Positions 62,103 to 64,000 of a stretch of 64,000 bases of DNA are shown here, in pieces. How positions within the stretch are numbered: the first letter of the stretch is position 1; every line of letters begins with the position of its first letter. The position numbers and the translations under genes are program-made. The stretch is from NCBI GenBank assembly GCA_028279655.1, contig JANQNH010000004.1:1-64000 (forward strand). Reading direction: 5' to 3'. Under the pieces are notes generated by a model that had not been told where the DNA came from, ran no database searches, and worked only from the letters and a program-made list of their open reading frames with translations. The DNA comes from Candidatus Nanoarchaeia archaeon (GTDB taxonomy: Archaea; Nanobdellota; Nanobdellia; Woesearchaeales; JACPBV01).

Positions 62103-63043
62103 GTAGAGAAAAGGCAGCAAAGATTGTTCTGAAAACTTGTATGGGCCTAAAAAGCAATGAAAGTATCCTTATAGTTACAGACAAAAGAAAGAAAAAGTTA
62201 GCCGGCATCTTCTTGAAAGAGGCCAAAAGGATTACTAAAAGGGCGAAGCTTATAGAAACAAAAATTGCCAAGGTATCTGGAGAGGAACCACCAAAAAACA
62301 TTGCTGATGAGATGCAGAACTATGATGTTGAATTATTGATAACTACAAAATCTTTATCACATACAAAAGCAAGGAAAAAAGCATGTAAAAATGGATCAAG
62401 GATAGCTTCCATGCCTGGCCTGAAGAGTAGCGTTCTTAATGCATTAGATATCGACTATAGGAAAATTGTAAAAGTGAATAATAGATTAATAAAAATGATA
62501 TCTAAAGGGAATAAAATGAGAGTGACTACAAAAAAAGGAACAGATTTAACTATGGACATAAGAGGAAGAAGATGTTTCGATGACAATGGTTTGCTAAATA
62601 AAAAAGGTTCTTTTGGTAATTTACCTGCAGGAGAGGTTGCTGTTGCACCCTTAGAAAGAAAAACAGAAGGGATCTATGTCGTAGACGCCAGTCAGGCAGG
62701 ATTGGGAAAACTAAAGAAACCAATCCAGTTCCATATAAGAAAAGGTTATGCCAAGAGAATAGTAGGAGATAAAAGAAAGACAACAAAACTAAAGAAACTG
62801 TTAAAAAATAAGGAATATAGGGGTGTTGCTGAATTTGGGATTGGCACAAATCCAAAAGCAAGGGTTACTGGGATTATATTAGAAGATGAAAAGGCGCTTA
62901 AAACCGTTCACATTGCAATAGGCAATAATGTCTCTTTCGGAGGCAGACTAAGCGTACCTGTACACCTAGATGGGGTTATCTTAAAACCTTCTGTATATCT
63001 AGATGATAAGATTATAATGAAAGAAGGAAAACTGGTTCTTTAA
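62099..63043 (+). CDS. M29-like aminopeptidase, short form
   Basis: Shorter relative of the preceding gene (314 residues). It has NLPAGEVAVAP (metal Glu), AEFGIGTNPKAR, a TVHIAIGNN strand with a metal His and VPVHLDGVI (His and Asp ligands). The N-terminal domain AAKIVLKTCMGLKSNESILIVTD is the usual M29 start. The start overlaps the upstream gene (ATGA), so the two are translated together. Amino-terminal trimming of peptides left by the proteasome is a reasonable role given PAN next door, but that is context only. Confidence 0.82.
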   Translation: MSREKAAKIVLKTCMGLKSNESILIVTDKRKKKLAGIFLKEAKRITKRAKLIETKIAKVSGEEPPKNIADEMQNYDVELLITTKSLSHTKARKKACKNGSRIASMPGLKSSVLNALDIDYRKIVKVNNRLIKMISKGNKMRVTTKKGTDLTMDIRGRRCFDDNGLLNKKGSFGNLPAGEVAVAPLERKTEGIYVVDASQAGLGKLKKPIQFHIRKGYAKRIVGDKRKTTKLKKLLKNKEYRGVAEFGIGTNPKARVTGIILEDEKALKTVHIAIGNNVSFGGRLSVPVHLDGVILKPSVYLDDKIIMKEGKLVL

Positions 63044-63052
63044 AAACCAAAG

Positions 63053-63064
63053 TTTTTTAAATAG
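63053..63064 (+). promoter_or_regulatory. TATA box of the PAN gene
   Basis: TTTTTTAAATAG is centred about 27 bp before the ATG at 63084, so the PAN gene is probably a separate leaderless transcript rather than the end of the peptidase operon. Confidence 0.5.
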
Positions 63065-63083
63065 TCATCTACTTTTGATAAGC

Positions 63084-64000
63084 ATGCCACCATCAGATAC
63101 TAACGAAAGAAACATACTGGATAGTGTTATATACAAGTATACTTCTAGCCCAACACAAATAGAGGATGAAAACAAGATATTAAAAGAGACACTAAATAAA
63201 TTAAGGCAGGAAATAGAAAAGCTGAAGTCTCCTCCGTTGATGGTATGTGAAGTGAAGGAGATCAATGAAAAAACAGCAATAATATCGATCCCAAATGGGA
63301 ATCAGTTCTGTGTTAACCTTTCAGAAGGATGTGGTAAGCTAAAAGCAGGAGATATGATACTTGCTGAGCAGAAAAACCTGACTATAATAAAGAAAGTTCC
63401 TACAACAAAGAAGTTTAATGTTGAGAAATTTGTTATTGTCGAAAAACCAACTGTAACATGGAGTGAAATTGGAGGGCTGGATAACCAGATCAAAGAAACA
63501 AAAGAAGTAATAGAGCTGCCTTTGAAAAAACCAGAATTGTTCAAAAAAATCGGGATAAAACCTCCAAAAGGAATCTTACTATATGGACCACCAGGTACTG
63601 GAAAGACCCTTCTCGCTAAGGCAGTAGCGAATTCTACTGATTCAACATTCATAGAGATAGTAGCTGCCGAACTGGTTCAGAAATTCATCGGTGAAGGGGC
63701 AAAGCTGGTCAAAGAGATATTTGAGATGGCAAGAAAAAAGGCCCCTGCAATAGTATTCATTGACGAACTGGATGCTTTAGCTGCAAAAAGGATGGAGATA
63801 GGGACATCCGGAGAAAGAGAGGTAAACAGAACCTTCATGCAACTCCTTGCTGAACTAGACGGATTTGACCCTCTAGATAATGTAAAGATAATCGGAGCAA
63901 CAAACAGAAAAGATATCCTAGACGCCGCAATAACAAGACCAGGGAGGCTTGATAGGCTTATCAAGGTCGGAGTACCAAATAAAGAAGCAAAATTAGAGAT
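63084..64000 (+). CDS. pan: Proteasome-activating nucleotidase PAN, 5' part (cut by window edge)
   Basis: An AAA+ unfoldase that feeds proteins into the archaeal 20S proteasome. Visible: an N-terminal coiled coil (about residues 20-50, [20 protein letters not shown]), an OB-like domain, [15 protein letters not shown], Walker A GPPGTGKT, Walker [11 protein letters not shown] and the Arg-finger region ITRPGRLDR. The frame is open to base 64000 (305 codons seen of about 400), so the C-terminal HbYX docking motif cannot be checked. Other 26S-like AAA ATPases are a remote alternative. Confidence 0.93.
   Translation, partial: MPPSDTNERNILDSVIYKYTSSPTQIEDENKILKETLNKLRQEIEKLKSPPLMVCEVKEINEKTAIISIPNGNQFCVNLSEGCGKLKAGDMILAEQKNLTIIKKVPTTKKFNVEKFVIVEKPTVTWSEIGGLDNQIKETKEVIELPLKKPELFKKIGIKPPKGILLYGPPGTGKTLLAKAVANSTDSTFIEIVAAELVQKFIGEGAKLVKEIFEMARKKAPAIVFIDELDALAAKRMEIGTSGEREVNRTFMQLLAELDGFDPLDNVKIIGATNRKDILDAAITRPGRLDRLIKVGVPNKEAKLE

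Noticed and set aside
1-64000. Insertion sequences, integrase, att sites, rRNA or tRNA genes.
   Set aside because: I looked through all gaps on both strands and saw no transposase motifs, no flanking direct repeats and no cloverleaf or rRNA signatures.

Overview
The window is a gene-dense, AT-rich archaeal chromosome segment. Archaeal markers are a 26-gene ribosomal protein super-operon in archaeal order ending in SecY, archaeal-type PheS/PheT and TyrRS, Hef, Pelota, RfcS, a PAN-type AAA ATPase, and TATA-box promoters. A one-piece primase (catalytic PriS module plus the iron-sulfur C-terminus of PriL), no RNase P protein gene in its usual ribosomal slot, and a surface protein with an N-terminal 'QGGINAA' membrane anchor point to the DPANN group. 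A Woesearchaeota/Pacearchaeota-like lineage is my best guess; this is inference, because no rRNA gene is present. No tRNA, rRNA, CRISPR array or insertion sequence was seen.

Layout. 1-9.3 kb: end of a metallo-beta-lactamase-fold hydrolase, a lipoprotein translationally coupled to Hef helicase-nuclease, two unknown proteins, HtpX, a Toprim protein, the fused primase, and a protein of about six cold-shock-like repeats. 9.3-24.3 kb: a possible small RNA, then L3 to SecY, a DUF106/EMC3-like insertase, L34e and L14e. 24.8-37.8 kb (minus strand): an almost gapless operon tktN-tktC-DAHP synthase-aroB-aroDE-aroA-aroK-aroC-tyrA-pheA-pheS-pheT, which runs from erythrose-4-phosphate supply to prephenate-derived aromatic precursors and on to charging of tRNA-Phe. 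Upstream lie tandem inverted repeats and a TrmB regulator. 39-44.4 kb: AMP-forming acetyl-CoA synthetase, an alpha/beta hydrolase with an unknown N-terminal half, and Pelota. 44.4-51.9 kb: a surface cluster of a pilin-like anchored protein, a 1057-residue polytopic membrane protein and three paralogous lipoproteins. 51.9-56.7 kb: RfcS, two unknown proteins, a decayed copy of a PRC-barrel gene, a double Lrp-type regulator, the intact PRC-barrel gene and a solo Cas4-like nuclease. 56.9-64 kb: TyrRS, then M16, M24 and two M29-like peptidases leading into PAN, cut by the window edge.

The most interesting non-coding signal is a pair of 126-bp elements at 6017-6142 and 56707-56832. They share blocks of sequence and a three-helix fold in which several helices have different sequences that still pair. 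Each lies directly upstream of a minus-strand nuclease-like gene (Toprim; Cas4-like), so they could be 5'-leader regulatory RNAs, a stand-alone RNA family or a small mobile repeat.

Many first genes have a TATA box centred about 27 bp before the start codon, which suggests leaderless mRNAs. Operon-internal genes use Shine-Dalgarno sites or ATGA overlaps. I used this rule to choose several start codons.
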